Of a stretch of DNA of 8,532 nt, positions 1 to 5,491 are shown one piece after another. Position 1 is the stretch's first letter. The number at the start of each line of letters is the position of its first letter. The translations under genes and the position numbers were made by a program. Origin of the DNA: Synergistaceae bacterium UBA5560 (GTDB lineage: Bacteria; Synergistota; Synergistia; Synergistales; Aminiphilaceae); assembly GCA_002425685.1 (NCBI GenBank), contig DIMS01000106.1, positions 6,377 through 14,908 on the forward strand, read 5' to 3'. The notes beneath the pieces are model-generated. The model did no database searches, was not told where the DNA came from, and saw only the letters and a list, made by a program, of their open reading frames with translations.

Positions 1-1276
1 TGGCGGCGTCGCCGTTGGCGGCAATGCGGTCGGCCCCGGTGATGACCTTCCGGATCGCTCCCCGCTTCATCAGGGATGCCGCCATGTTGTCGGTGATCAG
101 GATGGCGGGGATACCCTCCTTCATCAATTCCCAGGCGGTGAGCCTGGCCCCCTGCAGAACGGGCCGGGTTTCATCCACGTACACGGTCAGCCGCTTCCCC
201 TCCTCGTGGGCCGCCCGGATCACCCCGAGGGCGGTGCCGTATCCGGCCGTCGCCAGGGCACCGGCGTTGCAGTGGGTCAGGACGCCGTCCCCGTCCTCCA
301 GGAGAACCCGTCCGTGAAGGCCCATGGCCCGGTTGGCGGCGATGTCCTCGTCGTGAATGGCGACGGCCTCCCGGAGGAGAGCCTCCCGGATGACCGCGAA
401 ACGGTCCGGCCCCGAAACACCGGGCTCTTCGGCCATGGCGGCGCGGAAACGCCTCTTCATTCGCTCGATGGCCCAGAAGAGATTGACCGCCGTCGGACGC
501 GTCCGGGCGAAGGCGTTGCAGATCCGCTCAAAAGAATCCGCCAGGTCGCGATCCGGGGAGGATGGCAGGCTCCGCATACCCAGGGCAATACCCAGGGCGG
601 CGGCCACGCCGATCGCCGGGGCGAACATCCTTCCCTCCGTGAGAATGCCCTCCCGGGCAGTGTCGAAGGTGAACAGGAAATAGCCGTTGCAGCCGATCCG
701 CTTGCTGAGGTCCGTGAGCCCCGCATTGTCGGGTTCGAGTGCGTTCAGCGTTTTCGCGCTTTTCAGGCAGACCATCACCTTGGAGTGGCCGGTGGAGGCG
801 ATTCGAACGGGACATCGGGGGTCCATCTCGTCGGCCGCAAGGTGCAGGGAGGCGAGAAGCGCGTCCGTATCCTCTTTTTGCAGCGGCTCGGAGAGCACGA
901 ATTCTCCCTGGGTCATGGAGACGGTGTAATCCTTCCCGTCGTCGCGGACTTCCACGGGCAGGATACCCACCCCGGTCTTGATGCGGAGGACCCGGTCGCC
1001 CAGATTCTCCTCCTTCGCCTTGGCGTAGAGGGCGGCGATGGTGGCGTGGCCGCAGACGGGAACCTCCGTCGTGGGGGTGAAGTAGCGCAGGTACCCGTCG
1101 CACGTGTCGTCTGGAGGGGACAGGAAAAAGGCGGTCTCCGAATTGTTCAGCTCCCGGGCGATCCGCTGCATGGCGTCGTCGGAAAGTCCGTCCGCGTTGG
1201 TGATCACTCCGGCGGGATTGCCTGCAAAGGGGGTTCTCGTGAAGGAGTCGATCTGGTAGAGCGTGTAGGTTTTCAC
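1..1276 (-). CDS. Chimeric frame: PhzF-family N-terminal part joined in frame to MtnA (partial at left edge)
   Basis: Read from a GTG at 1276 (AGGAGA ribosome binding site about 6 nt upstream), the frame stays open for 425 codons to the window edge. Residues 1-218 are PhzF-family (diaminopimelate-epimerase fold): DSFTRTPFAGNPAGV at 10-24, NNSETAFF at 44-51 with the presumed catalytic Glu47, and PVCGHAT at 73-79. PhzF proteins normally continue after RMFAPAIGVA with EDPVTGNA and the rest of the second domain; here that is absent. From 219 the sequence is methylthioribose-1-phosphate isomerase of methionine salvage: APAIGVAAALGIALG, RPTAVNLFWA, CNAGALATAGYGTALG (Cys336), ETRPVLQGARLTAWEL, ITDNMAA and GADRIAANGD (Asp416). 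Cys336 and Asp416 are 80 residues apart, as are Cys160 and Asp240 in Bacillus MtnA. About 50 N-terminal MtnA residues, including the RG of the RGAPAIG phosphate-binding loop, are missing. Neither half looks complete, so activity is doubtful. It follows the SAM-hydrolase gene by 49 bp, probably in one operon. Confidence 0.8.
   Translation of the reverse strand, partial: MKTYTLYQIDSFTRTPFAGNPAGVITNADGLSDDAMQRIARELNNSETAFFLSPPDDTCDGYLRYFTPTTEVPVCGHATIAALYAKAKEENLGDRVLRIKTGVGILPVEVRDDGKDYTVSMTQGEFVLSEPLQKEDTDALLASLHLAADEMDPRCPVRIASTGHSKVMVCLKSAKTLNALEPDNAGLTDLSKRIGCNGYFLFTFDTAREGILTEGRMFAPAIGVAAALGIALGMRSLPSSPDRDLADSFERICNAFARTRPTAVNLFWAIERMKRRFRAAMAEEPGVSGPDRFAVIREALLREAVAIHDEDIAANRAMGLHGRVLLEDGDGVLTHCNAGALATAGYGTALGVIRAAHEEGKRLTVYVDETRPVLQGARLTAWELMKEGIPAILITDNMAASLMKRGAIRKVITGADRIAANGDAA
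602..622 (-). other. Fusion junction at a shared APAIGVA motif
   Basis: These 21 bases encode APAIGVA, residues 219-225 of the chimeric frame. PhzF-family proteins have a conserved RMFAPAIG(V/I)xEDPVTG segment and MtnA proteins a conserved RGAPAIGVAAA segment. The sequence leaves the PhzF pattern and enters the MtnA pattern within this shared stretch, and the frame is kept. Such a microhomology is what would be expected both at an illegitimate recombination/deletion junction and at a short-k-mer assembly error. Confidence 0.7.
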
Positions 1277-1325
1277 GGGCGTTCTCCTCTCTTGCGTTCC
1301 TGGATGTGGAGCAGGCCGGACCGCC

Positions 1326-2243
1326 CTATTCCGCGGGCTTCACCGACACGGACCACTCCGGTCCGGAGGTGATGCCGAATGTGCCGGCGAAGCTGTCCAT
1401 GTTGAGGGCCAGGGACAGCTCCATGAGGCTGTTGTAGAAGAGCAGCGGCTCTCCCTCGGGGACGTCGCCGAAGGTGTTTACGTAGGGGATGTTCCCCCGG
1501 AACACCTCTTTCCCCTCCCTGGAGATCGTCACCTCGTATTTTCTGCCGAACTCGGGCTTGAGTGTGTCGAAGAGGGGCTTGCCGATGTTGGTCCACACGT
1601 TGCCGTACTGGACGTCGAGCACGGGAATCGTTCCCAGCGCCGCCCCGTCCCGGATCTCCGCCCTCTGGTAGGGAATGCGCACCAGGGTGTCCTCGACAAG
1701 AGGCCCCACTTCCTCGAAGGTGAGTTGCCCCGAGGCGAGCCTGGCCCCCACATACGCGAAGAGATCGCGACCGAGGAACGTGTAGGACTGCTCCGATCCC
1801 GGCAGCCGGTGTTTCGCTTCATCGATGAGGCGCACTGCGTCGATGCCCGTTCGCTCCTCGACGATGGTGAGCGTTCCGTTGTCCGGCGTGACGATGTAAC
1901 GGCCGTCCTTCGTTTTTGCCACCACCGAGCGGCGTTCCGTCCCCACGCCGGGATCCACCACGGAGACGAACACCGTGCCCGTGGGCCAGTATTCCAGGGT
2001 CTGGTACAGGCGATAGGCGGCCTCCCAGATGGAGTAGGGAGGGATCTCGTGGGTCAGGTCGAACAGGGGAAGGTCGGTGTCAACGCCGAAGGCGACGCCC
2101 TTCATGGCGGACACCGCGCCGTCCTTGAGGCCGAAGTCGGTCTGGAAGACCAGGGCGGTCTTTGTCGTCGCCGCCTCCGCGAGAGAAAGAAGAAGCACGA
2201 GGAGGAACACCGCGACGCCCATGCGCTTGCGCAGTGTGTTCAT
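1326..2243 (-). CDS. SAM hydroxide adenosyltransferase (DUF62/SAM hydrolase) family protein with signal peptide
   Basis: A 305-residue protein of the SAM_adeno_trans family. Characterised members split S-adenosylmethionine with water into adenosine and methionine; relatives use chloride or fluoride. Family landmarks are QTDFGLKDG at 34-42, FDLTHEIPP at 61-69 (Asp62), VVDPGVGTERRSV at 95-107, TPDNGTL at 119-125 and YGNVWTNIG at 213-221. Residues 1-24 are a signal peptide: basic start, hydrophobic core at about 9-21, and an AEA-A cleavage site. Export is odd for an enzyme whose usual substrate is cytoplasmic. The usual FHGRD motif reads FLGRD at 156-160, so the histidine generally assigned to the catalytic Asp-Arg-His set is a leucine. 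The ATG at 2243 is supported by GGGAG about 10 nt upstream and by the complete signal peptide. The family call is firm; whether it hydrolyses SAM, or does something else outside the cytoplasm, is open. Confidence 0.85.
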   Translation of the reverse strand: MNTLRKRMGVAVFLLVLLLSLAEAATTKTALVFQTDFGLKDGAVSAMKGVAFGVDTDLPLFDLTHEIPPYSIWEAAYRLYQTLEYWPTGTVFVSVVDPGVGTERRSVVAKTKDGRYIVTPDNGTLTIVEERTGIDAVRLIDEAKHRLPGSEQSYTFLGRDLFAYVGARLASGQLTFEEVGPLVEDTLVRIPYQRAEIRDGAALGTIPVLDVQYGNVWTNIGKPLFDTLKPEFGRKYEVTISREGKEVFRGNIPYVNTFGDVPEGEPLLFYNSLMELSLALNMDSFAGTFGITSGPEWSVSVKPAE

Positions 2244-2454
2244 GAGAAGAAGGCTCCCTTCTGCATTGGAGATGGGGCGATCCGGTCGATGGGGGGATCC
2301 TCTCGCTTCCGCTGTCGCGGGAGGGGCTGTCCCCGGTCGGGTCGGCGAATCGTCACTGTTCGGTATTATCTGTCAGAGCGCCGGGAAAGGAAAGGTGCAA
2401 TGTGTTTCCCGCACACTCCACCGCAGGGATGGTCGGCGGTCCTTCGCGGCAGGG
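2244..2454. promoter_or_regulatory. Divergent intergenic region upstream of the SAM-hydrolase-like gene
   Basis: No gene is supported here. On the minus strand a GATAAT hexamer at 2370-2365 is a possible -10 for the leftward gene, but no good -35 stands upstream. A perfect 6-bp hairpin (2248-2253 with 2257-2262, loop CTC on the plus strand) places the minus-strand GGGAG ribosome binding site in its loop and 3-base flank, so it could limit translation initiation. I looked for SAM-riboswitch patterns because of the downstream gene and saw none. Regulatory meaning is inference. Confidence 0.35.
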
Positions 2455-2483
2455 TTGACGCGTTCCGGTCTTCTGGGTACAGT
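2455..2483 (+). promoter_or_regulatory. Sigma70-type promoter of the tup operon
   Basis: TTGACG at 2455-2460 (five of six matches to TTGACA) and TACAGT at 2478-2483 (four of six to TATAAT, including the key first, second and last positions) are separated by the ideal 17 bp. Transcription would begin near 2490, giving a leader of about 355 nt before the first start codon. The riboswitch candidate begins about 27 nt downstream, which supports the placement. Confidence 0.65.
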
Positions 2484-2516
2484 ATGTACGGTTCGTTGAA
2501 ACGAGAAACATTCATA

Positions 2517-2621
2517 TGCACCTCCGAGTCCGTGTTCCTGCGGGAGCGATCCTATGGAAGCGGACCGAAGGGCGCCTTCGGAAACGAAGGTGCCTCCCGT
2601 GTTCGGAAAGGAGGGGATGCA
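2517..2621 (+). promoter_or_regulatory. Candidate molybdenum/tungsten-cofactor (Moco RNA) riboswitch aptamer
   Basis: The leader carries blocks that I recall as typical of the Moco RNA motif: CACCTCCGAG at 2519-2528, GGAAAC around 2580-2585, TGCCTCCC at 2591-2598, and GGAGGGGATGCAGGC at 2610-2624. The structure is coherent. An outer stem pairs 2517-2525 with 2610-2621 (TGCA/TGCA and CCTCC/GGAGG, 3-nt bulge at 2615-2617). Inside are GTCCG/CGGAC (2528-2532 with 2561-2565) and a 10-bp hairpin, 2571-2580 with 2585-2594, capped by a GAAA tetraloop. Moco RNAs sense the molybdopterin-bound metal cofactor and control cofactor synthesis and metal-uptake genes, so a place in front of a tungstate importer fits. 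The consensus is from memory; which reported structural variant this is (molybdenum- or tungsten-associated) cannot be settled by eye. Confidence 0.72.
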
Positions 2622-2639
2622 GGCTTTTCGGCCTCTGCT

Positions 2640-2672
2640 GTCCATCCGTCCGTTGGCGGGTGGACGTTTTTT
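2640..2672 (+). terminator. Intrinsic terminator acting as riboswitch expression platform
   Basis: A 9-bp stem (2640-2648 with 2657-2665, one G-U pair) with an 8-nt loop is followed by GTTTTTT at 2666-2672. It lies 18 nt after the aptamer's outer stem and 173 nt before the first start codon, so it cannot end a preceding gene. An alternative pairing, 2615-2622 (GGATGCAG) with 2638-2647 (CTG, 2-nt bulge, CATCC), would use both the 3' side of the aptamer's outer stem and the 5' arm of the terminator. Ligand binding would hold the outer stem, release the terminator and stop transcription, making this an OFF switch. Confidence 0.75.
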
Positions 2673-2844
2673 GTCCCCGTCGTCGCATGGAAGGGGCAGC
2701 CCCGGAAAGCGGAAGGGAAAACTGTTGCGTTTTGAGGAACGAGTGCTTTGAAACGATCTTTCCGCGCTGATTCTTTTACAGGATGGTATTTTCCCCGTGC
2801 CGCGGCAGGTGCGGCACCTGCTCAAAAAGAAAGGATGACATCGC
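2673..2844 (+). promoter_or_regulatory. Distal tup leader with overlapping inverted repeats near the tupA start
   Basis: No convincing gene lies in these 172 nt beyond the riboswitch terminator. Just before the first gene, 2797-2803 (GTGCCGC) pairs with 2811-2817, while 2806-2811 (CAGGTG) pairs with 2815-2820 across a 3-nt loop, and 2798-2807 is a perfect 10-bp palindrome. The first two hairpins share bases and exclude each other. They end 10 nt before the AAGGA ribosome binding site at 2831-2835. They could be a protein operator or a second layer of translational control; nothing in the sequence decides. Confidence 0.4.
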
Positions 2845-3702
2845 ATGCATCGGAGAAACGTTGCATTCCGTTTCCCGCGCTTTTCACTCCTTCTCGTCCT
2901 CGTTGTCGGCCTCGCCCTCGTACTTGGCGGCGTCGCCGCGGCGAAGGCGCCTGTGCTGCGCATGGCCACCACCACCAGCACGGACAACACGGGACTTCTG
3001 GACTACCTGGCGCCCCTCTTCCAGAAAGCGACCGGAATCGAACTTCAGTGGGTCGCTGTTGGAACTGGAAAGGCCATCGAGTTCGGTAAGAACGGCGACG
3101 TGGACATTCTCTTCGTCCACGATCCCGAGTCGGAGAAGGCGTTCATGGACGGCGGCTTCGGCGCCAACCGCCGCCAGGTGATGTACAACGACTTCATCTT
3201 CGTCGGGCCCAAGGAAGATCCGGCGAAGATACAGGGACTTTCCGCCGCGGAGACCCTCAAGGCCATCGCGACGAAAGGTGCGGTCTTCACGAGCCGCGCC
3301 GACAAATCGGGTACGCACATGAAGGAACTCGCCCTCTGGAAAGAAGCCGGAATCACCGTTCCCGACAAGGAGCCCTGGTATATCCAGGTCGGACAGGGCA
3401 TGATCCAGACCATCAACATCGCCGCCGAGCGGAACGGCTACACGCTCACCGACCGGGGCACCTTCATCAAGTACGAGGAGAACCACAAGGGCAATCCTCC
3501 CCTGGTGATCCTCTCCGAGGGCGACAAGGCCCTGCGGAACCAGTACAGCGTCATCGCCGTCAATCCCGCGAAGTGGAGCGACGCCCGCTACGACCTGGCG
3601 GTGAAGTTCATCGACTGGATCGTCTCTCCCGAGACGCAGAAGGTCATCGCGGAGTTCAAACTTTCCGGAAAACAGCTCTTCTTCCCCAACGCGGGAGAAT
3701 AG
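2845..3702 (+). CDS. tupA: Tungstate ABC transporter substrate-binding protein TupA (first copy)
   Basis: A 285-residue periplasmic binding protein that captures tungstate for the TupBC importer. Residues 1-33 are a signal peptide with a long hydrophobic core (about 13-30) and an AAA-type cleavage site, with no lipobox cysteine. The mature part starts with MATTTSTDNTGLL (40-52); this TTTS loop at the beginning of the first strand is the TupA hallmark and supplies hydroxyls for the oxyanion. Further TupA landmarks are VGTGKA at 72-77, DVDILFVHD at 85-93, RQVMYNDF at 110-117 and SRADKSGTHMKE at 150-161. AAGGA at 2831-2835 stands 9 nt before the ATG. It is first in the operon, behind the cofactor riboswitch, with a near paralogue 36 bp downstream. 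Tungstate specificity over molybdate is inferred from family membership. Confidence 0.9.
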   Translation: MHRRNVAFRFPRFSLLLVLVVGLALVLGGVAAAKAPVLRMATTTSTDNTGLLDYLAPLFQKATGIELQWVAVGTGKAIEFGKNGDVDILFVHDPESEKAFMDGGFGANRRQVMYNDFIFVGPKEDPAKIQGLSAAETLKAIATKGAVFTSRADKSGTHMKELALWKEAGITVPDKEPWYIQVGQGMIQTINIAAERNGYTLTDRGTFIKYEENHKGNPPLVILSEGDKALRNQYSVIAVNPAKWSDARYDLAVKFIDWIVSPETQKVIAEFKLSGKQLFFPNAGE

Positions 3703-3738
3703 TCCCGGCAGGCGGAAAGCACGAAAGGAGTCCTGAGA

Positions 3739-4605
3739 ATGATTCGTCGACAGACGTGGAACAAGCGCCTTGCACTTCTTCTCTTCGTCGTGGCCGTCGC
3801 GGTGCTTGCCGCGCTTCCCGCCAGTGCGGCAAAGGAAGTACGGCTCTCCAGCACCATCGGCCCCATCGACGCGGGCATCGTGAAGGTTTTTGCCGACACC
3901 TTCGAGAAGAACACGGGGATCAAGGTCGTCTTCGAGGGGGCCGGAACGGGGGCGACCCTCGAAAAGGCCAAGACGGGAAACTTCGACATGGTCATGGTCC
4001 ACGCCCGGAAGCTGGAGGACAAGTTCGTCGCGGACGGGTTCGGCATCGACCGGCGGGATGTGATGTACAATGATTTCGTCATCCTCGGCCCCAAGGAAGA
4101 CCCCGCGGGTGTGCGGGGGATGAAAGATGCCGCCGAGGCGGTCAGGAAGATCGCCGCAGCGGGTGCGCCTTTCGTGACCCGGGGGGACAACTCGGGAACC
4201 CACGTGAAGGAGATGGAAGTCTGGGAAAAGGCGGGCATGAAGCCCGAGGGCGACTGGTACGTCCTCTACGAGATCGGCAAGGCGGGCAACAAGGCCACCA
4301 CGCAGTTTGCCAACCGCCGGAACGCCTATGTCCTCATGGACCGTGCCACGGTACTCACCCTGGGGAAGAGCGTTTCCCTCGAGGTGCTCGTGGAGGGAGA
4401 TCCCTTCCTGTTCAACTACATCGCCGTGATCCGGGTGAATCCCGACAAGTTTTCCGGCCTGAACGTGGCGGAGGCATTGGCCTTCACGGACTGGCTCTGC
4501 GGTGACGAAGCCCAGGGCATCATTAAGGAATTCGGCGCGGACAAGTACGGGCAGCCGCTCTTCTTCCCCAACTCCGACGAGTGGAAGGCGAAGCATCCCC
4601 AGTAG
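3739..4605 (+). CDS. Second TupA-like oxyanion-binding protein with altered ligand loop
   Basis: A 288-residue paralogue of the preceding protein. It has a signal peptide (1-30, hydrophobic core 11-26, ASA-A cleavage) and no lipobox. Shared landmarks include GAGTGA at 67-72, NFDMVMVHA at 81-89, the RRxVMYNDF block at 105-113, and TRGDNSGTHVKE at 147-158, so the fold and binding cleft are kept. The first-strand loop, however, reads SSTIGPIDAG (37-46) where TupA has TTTSTDNTGL, and the C-terminal half (YEIGKAGNKATTQFANRRNAYVLMDRA) differs throughout. AAAGGAG at 3724-3730 sits 8 nt before the ATG. Only one permease/ATPase pair follows, so it probably docks on the same TupBC and either widens the ligand range (for example molybdate or another anion) or has a different affinity. 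The ligand is unknown. Confidence 0.82.
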   Translation: MIRRQTWNKRLALLLFVVAVAVLAALPASAAKEVRLSSTIGPIDAGIVKVFADTFEKNTGIKVVFEGAGTGATLEKAKTGNFDMVMVHARKLEDKFVADGFGIDRRDVMYNDFVILGPKEDPAGVRGMKDAAEAVRKIAAAGAPFVTRGDNSGTHVKEMEVWEKAGMKPEGDWYVLYEIGKAGNKATTQFANRRNAYVLMDRATVLTLGKSVSLEVLVEGDPFLFNYIAVIRVNPDKFSGLNVAEALAFTDWLCGDEAQGIIKEFGADKYGQPLFFPNSDEWKAKHPQ

Positions 4606-4646
4606 ACTTTCCTGGGATGTGCCGGTCCCGGTTTTGCCGAACGTGT

Positions 4647-4686
4647 CGGATCGCCGGCGGGGGCCGTTTCCTCTGCCGGCGATCCG
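4647..4686 (+). terminator. Intercistronic hairpin between the binding-protein genes and tupB
   Basis: A perfect 12-bp GC-rich inverted repeat, CGGATCGCCGGC at 4647-4658 with its complement at 4675-4686, has a 16-nt loop and only TTTC after it. It lies in the 190-bp gap 4606-4795, which holds no gene and no clear promoter. With so short a T-run it is more likely a partial attenuator or 3'-end stabiliser that keeps binding-protein transcripts in excess over the membrane components, a common arrangement in ABC operons, than a full terminator. Confidence 0.6.
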
Positions 4687-4795
4687 TTTCCAGAGGTGAA
4701 CAAATTCTCTTCTTCAGGGCGTTACGTGCACCGAGGGGCGGGAGAACCGTTTTTCCCGCGAGGTGTTTCCATCATTCCGTCTGGGGGGATTTTCC

Positions 4796-5491
4796 ATGGA
4801 CTATATCGCTGAAGGTGTTCTGCAGGCTCTGTCGCTCCTTCTGGCCGGCGACGAGGAGACCTGGGACGCCATTTTCACCACGATGAAGCTCTCGTCCCTC
4901 TCCATCGCAGTCAGTCTCGCCCTGGGCATCCCCCTGGGTTTTCTTCTGGGATACGCGGAGTTTCCGGGAAAAAGGATCTGCCGTGCCGTGGTGGACACAC
5001 TCCTCGCCCTGCCCACGGTGGTTGTCGGGCTGCTCGTCTACGCCTTCGTCTCTCGGAGGGGCCCCCTGGGGGAACTGGGACTCCTTTTCACGCTTCCCGG
5101 TGTCGCCATCGGACAGGTGATCCTCGCGCTTCCCGTGGTGGTGGCCATGACGGCCACCGCGGTGGAGAGCCTGGACCGGCGCCTCTCTCTCACGCTGCTC
5201 ACGCTGGGGGCGGGGCGGAGTCAGCTCGCCCTGGCGAGCCTGCTCGAATCCCGATACGGTGTGCTCCTCGCGGCGGCGAGCGCCTATGGGCGCATCATCT
5301 CCGAGGTGGGGGTCTCCATGATGATCGGAGGCAACATCAAGTGGCACACCCGCACCATCACCACCGCCATCACCCTTGAGACGGGAAAGGGGGAGTTCGC
5401 CATGGGGGTCGCCCTCGGGCTGGTTCTCCTTCTGGTGGCCTTTCTGGTGAACGGGTCCGCGTCGCTGCTGCGAAGGAGGGTGCGCACATGA
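4796..5491 (+). CDS. tupB: Tungstate ABC transporter permease TupB
   Basis: A 231-residue inner-membrane protein, the usual TupB size, forming the homodimeric channel that accepts tungstate from the binding proteins. Hydrophobic segments are visible at about 32-53, 64-86, 94-121, 155-175 and 201-223. The EAA-type loop that contacts the ATPase runs from about 128 to 172, with SLTLLTLGAGRSQLALASL and the AYGRIISEVGVSMMIGGN segment typical of TupB/WtpB/CysT-like permeases. The ATG at 4796 was chosen because GGGGGG lies 7 nt upstream and the protein then begins in TupB fashion; an in-frame GTG at 4763 adds 11 unconserved residues and lacks a ribosome binding site. Its stop overlaps the tupC start (ATGA at 5488-5491), indicating coupled translation. 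Confidence 0.9.
   Translation: MDYIAEGVLQALSLLLAGDEETWDAIFTTMKLSSLSIAVSLALGIPLGFLLGYAEFPGKRICRAVVDTLLALPTVVVGLLVYAFVSRRGPLGELGLLFTLPGVAIGQVILALPVVVAMTATAVESLDRRLSLTLLTLGAGRSQLALASLLESRYGVLLAAASAYGRIISEVGVSMMIGGNIKWHTRTITTAITLETGKGEFAMGVALGLVLLLVAFLVNGSASLLRRRVRT

Noticed and set aside
206..1372. 388-codon open frame on the plus strand
   Set aside because: It lies opposite the PhzF/MtnA frame, which has clear family motifs. The plus-strand product shows no recognisable motif and is a by-product of high GC.
2258..2365. SAM-responsive riboswitch in the leader of the SAM-hydrolase-like gene
   Set aside because: The minus-strand leader has small GC hairpins but none of the conserved SAM-I, SAM-II or SAH patterns that I would recognise.
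2490..2844. Small protein gene in the long tup leader
   Set aside because: Open frames cross it only because of high GC; none has a good ribosome binding site, and the riboswitch and terminator structures explain the conserved-looking sequence.
2884..4596. 570-codon open frame on the minus strand
   Set aside because: It is the mirror of both TupA genes; the repeated composition of the paralogues produces repeated pseudo-motifs on the opposite strand.
4763..4765. GTG as start of tupB
   Set aside because: It has no ribosome binding site and adds 11 unconserved residues, whereas the ATG at 4796 has GGGGGG 7 nt upstream.
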